Source of the DNA: JBBIRT01 sp037441725 | GTDB taxonomy: Bacteria > Desulfobacterota > BSN033 > UBA1163 | DNA: 6,891 nt | Assembly: GCA_037441725.1 (NCBI GenBank) | Contig: JBBIRT010000157.1 | Coordinates: forward strand, 1-6,891 | Reading direction: 5' to 3' | Shown: positions 4,744-6,891 of the stretch, one piece after another | Position numbering within the stretch: position 1 is the stretch's first letter | Layout: each line of letters begins with the position of its first letter | The notes under the pieces: model-generated | Seen by the model: the letters and a program-made list of their open reading frames with translations, nothing else | Databases searched by the model: none | Told to the model about the DNA's origin: nothing | Position numbers and translations under genes: made by a program

Positions 4744-6822
4744 TCAAACGAAGTATCAAAAGAGAGAACTCGTAATATTGGCATCATGGCCCATATCGAT
4801 GCGGGCAAAACCACTACGACTGAACGAATTCTTTATTATACAGGAGTGACCCATCGAATTGGAGAGGTGGACGAAGGCTCGGCCACAATGGATTGGATGG
4901 AGCAGGAGAAGGAGAGGGGGATTACGATTACTTCTGCGGCCACGACCTGTTTTTGGAAAGATCATCGAATTAATATCATCGATACCCCAGGCCATGTTGA
5001 TTTCACCATTGAAGTGGAACGAGCTCTACGGATTCTCGATGGGGCAGTAGCAGTCTTTTGTTCTGTAGGTGGAGTGGAACCTCAATCTGAAACCGTTTGG
5101 AGGCAGGCTGATAAATATCAGATTCCAAGAATTGCGTTTATCAATAAAATGGATCGAGTGGGTGCTGATTTTCAAGGCTGTATTCAAATGATGAAGGATC
5201 GGCTTAGGACGGTCCCTATCCCTATCCAGCTTCCAATCGGGAGAGAAGAAGATTTCCAGGGAGTCATCGATCTTATTACGATGAAGGCGATCATTTATGA
5301 TCCCCACAGCTTAGGATCCCGATATGAAAGGGTGGAGATTCCATCTCCTTACCTAAAGGAGGCTCTGAAACAACGGGAAGCCCTCATCGAGAGATTGGCA
5401 GAGTGGGATGATCTATTAATGGAAAGCTTTATTGAGGGGATAGAAGTCTCGGAATTAGAATTGAGAAGGGCCATCAGGAGAGTAACCCTTCAATTAAAAG
5501 GAACACCCGTACTTTGTGGGGCGGCCTTCCGCAATAAAGGGGTTCAACCTCTTTTAGATGCCATCATTGATTATTTACCTTCCCCTTTAGATATCCCTCC
5601 AGTAAAAGGGATCGACCTCCAAGGACAAGAGCTCAGATTTTCTGCCAATAATGGACACCCCCTCTCTGCTTTAGCCTTTAAAATTATGAACGATCCTTAT
5701 ACCGGCCAACTTACCTTCTTCCGAATTTATTCTGGTTCACTCAAGTCTGGCGATTCGGTATTCAATCCAATTAAAGGGAAGAGGGAACGGATCGGACGAC
5801 TTGTCAAGATGCATGCCAATAAGCGAGAGGAGATTCAAGAAGTATCTGCTGGCGATATCTTTGCAGCTGTGGGCCTAAAATATACAACGACTGGAGATAC
5901 AATCTGTAGTGAGAAACAGCCGATCATTCTTGAATCGATGAATTTTCCTGAACCTGTCATTTCTATTGCCATTGAACCTAAGACCAAAAGTGATCTCGAA
6001 AAACTTGGAACCTCCCTACAGAAATTAACTCTTGAGGACCCCTCATTCAAAGTTAAAACGGATGAAGAAACAGGGCAGACCATTCTTTCTGGTATGGGTG
6101 AACTCCATTTAGAGATTATTGTAGATCGACTCCTACGGGAGTTTCATGTAGAGGCCAATATCGGAAAGCCTCAAGTGGCCTACCGAGAGACCATTACCAA
6201 AACGGTTAAGAGCGAAGGCCGATTTGTTCGTCAATCAGGTGGGAGGGGCCAGTATGGCCACGTTTGGTTAACCCTTGAACCTCAAAAGGCAGGAAAGGGG
6301 TTTGAATTTGTCAATCAGATCGTGGGAGGAGTGATTCCAAGAGAATACATCCCTGCGGTTGAGAAAGGGGTCATCGAGGCCATGGAGAAAGGTGTCTTGG
6401 CTGGTTTCCCAATGGTGGATGTGAAGGTCACGCTCATTGATGGATCTTACCATGAGGTAGACTCATCCGAGATGGCTTTTAAGATAGCAGGATCAATGGG
6501 GTTTAAGGAGGGGGCAAGACGTGCCAATCCAATTCTTCTTGAGCCGATCATGTCTATTGAGATCATTACGCCTGAAGAGTTCGTTGGGCCAGTCGTGAGT
6601 GATCTAAACTCCAGGAGAGGAAAGACAACTCGAGTCGAATATCGTAAGGGGACAAATGTCATCGCCGGAGAGGTTCCTCTGGCCAATTCATTTGGTTATG
6701 TCACTGATCTTCGATCCCTCACCCAAGGAAGGGCCACTTTTACTTTGCAATTTTCCCATTACAGTCCTGTTCCTTCCTCTGTGAGTGAGGAGATCTTATC
6801 TGCACTGAAAAGGGTAGCCTGA
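4741..6822 (+). CDS. fusA: Translation elongation factor G
   Basis: EF-G is the cytosolic GTPase that drives tRNA-mRNA translocation and, with ribosome recycling factor, splits post-termination ribosomes. From the GTG at 4741 it has 693 residues, the normal length. The GTPase motifs are AHIDAGKT (17-24, P-loop), ERGITITSAATT (58-69, switch I), DTPGH (81-85) and NKMD (135-138). The G5 element reads CGAAF (259-263), where most EF-Gs have CGSAF. Domain II starts near 305; domain III contains GMGELHLEI (451-459). Domain IV has SGGRGQYGHV (499-508) and its tip histidine in YHEVDSSE (570-577, H571). The C-terminal domain ends in LTQGRATFTLQFSHY (660-674). Gene order rpsG-fusA-tuf supports the primary EF-G rather than a paralogue. 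It starts 28 bp after rpsG, implying co-transcription. Confidence 0.97.
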   Translation: MSNEVSKERTRNIGIMAHIDAGKTTTTERILYYTGVTHRIGEVDEGSATMDWMEQEKERGITITSAATTCFWKDHRINIIDTPGHVDFTIEVERALRILDGAVAVFCSVGGVEPQSETVWRQADKYQIPRIAFINKMDRVGADFQGCIQMMKDRLRTVPIPIQLPIGREEDFQGVIDLITMKAIIYDPHSLGSRYERVEIPSPYLKEALKQREALIERLAEWDDLLMESFIEGIEVSELELRRAIRRVTLQLKGTPVLCGAAFRNKGVQPLLDAIIDYLPSPLDIPPVKGIDLQGQELRFSANNGHPLSALAFKIMNDPYTGQLTFFRIYSGSLKSGDSVFNPIKGKRERIGRLVKMHANKREEIQEVSAGDIFAAVGLKYTTTGDTICSEKQPIILESMNFPEPVISIAIEPKTKSDLEKLGTSLQKLTLEDPSFKVKTDEETGQTILSGMGELHLEIIVDRLLREFHVEANIGKPQVAYRETITKTVKSEGRFVRQSGGRGQYGHVWLTLEPQKAGKGFEFVNQIVGGVIPREYIPAVEKGVIEAMEKGVLAGFPMVDVKVTLIDGSYHEVDSSEMAFKIAGSMGFKEGARRANPILLEPIMSIEIITPEEFVGPVVSDLNSRRGKTTRVEYRKGTNVIAGEVPLANSFGYVTDLRSLTQGRATFTLQFSHYSPVPSSVSEEILSALKRVA

Positions 6823-6852
6823 GGGCACCGAAAGACAAGGAGGGTTTGAGCC

Positions 6853-6891
6853 ATGTCGAAGCCGAAGTTTGAGAGGACGAAGCCGCATGTG
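6853..6891 (+). CDS. tuf: Elongation factor Tu, first 13 codons (3' end outside window)
   Basis: The 13 visible residues, MSKPKFERTKPHV, match the conserved EF-Tu N-terminus that precedes NIGTIGHVDHGKT. EF-Tu is the GTPase that delivers aminoacyl-tRNA to the ribosomal A site. A strong Shine-Dalgarno, AAGGAGGG (6837-6844), lies 8 bases before the ATG. The gene starts 30 bp after fusA, the standard str-operon position. Ten of the twelve codons after the start end in G, unlike the mixed third positions of rpsL, rpsG and fusA. The identification rests on a short stretch but is reinforced by position. Whether a second tuf copy exists cannot be seen. Confidence 0.93.
   Translation, partial: MSKPKFERTKPHV

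Noticed and set aside
2916..6686. Several minus-strand open frames of 60-93 codons
   Set aside because: They lie wholly opposite well-supported genes, lack recognisable domains, and look like mirror images of + strand coding bias.

Overview
The window is a stretch of bacterial chromosome with every recognisable gene on the + strand. It is moderately AT-rich by eye, with very AT-rich intergenic DNA. The protein sequences and gene order suggest a Gram-negative-type anaerobe near Desulfobacterota (old Deltaproteobacteria) or a neighbouring phylum. That placement is an impression from remembered family resemblance, not a phylogenetic result.

Layout: (1) 1-536 is the C-terminal part of a family 2 glycosyltransferase whose start lies before the window. 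(2) 537-646 is a short gap with a cluster of roughly 9-bp GGTTRGAGG-type repeats in both orientations, including an 11-bp perfect inverted repeat. (3) 647-1612 encodes a ParB/Spo0J N-domain-like protein with no parA beside it. (4) 1741-2844 encodes a radical SAM protein of the spore photoproduct lyase (SPL) superfamily. It has the CxxxCxxC cluster motif but lacks the cysteine and one tyrosine that classical SPL needs. (5) 2880-3686 is a FabG-like short-chain dehydrogenase/reductase with a strong Shine-Dalgarno, 35 bp after the radical SAM gene. (6) 3687-3818 is a very AT-rich gap with a perfect TTGACA box, the likely promoter of the next block. (7) 3819-6891 is the classical str operon, rpsL-rpsG-fusA-tuf, with tuf cut off after 13 codons.

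How the genes work together: rpsL, rpsG, fusA and tuf encode ribosomal proteins S12 and S7 and elongation factors EF-G and EF-Tu, and are presumably co-transcribed. Here the operon is not preceded by rpoC, its usual neighbour in many bacteria, and appears to start from its own promoter. The ParB-like and SPL-like genes are neighbours on one strand with a 128-bp gap, and the SDR gene probably shares a transcript with the SPL-like gene. Whether these three work together cannot be told from the sequence. No mobile element, CRISPR array, tRNA or rRNA was seen. The least ordinary part is the ParB-like / SPL-like pair; the rest is standard housekeeping sequence.
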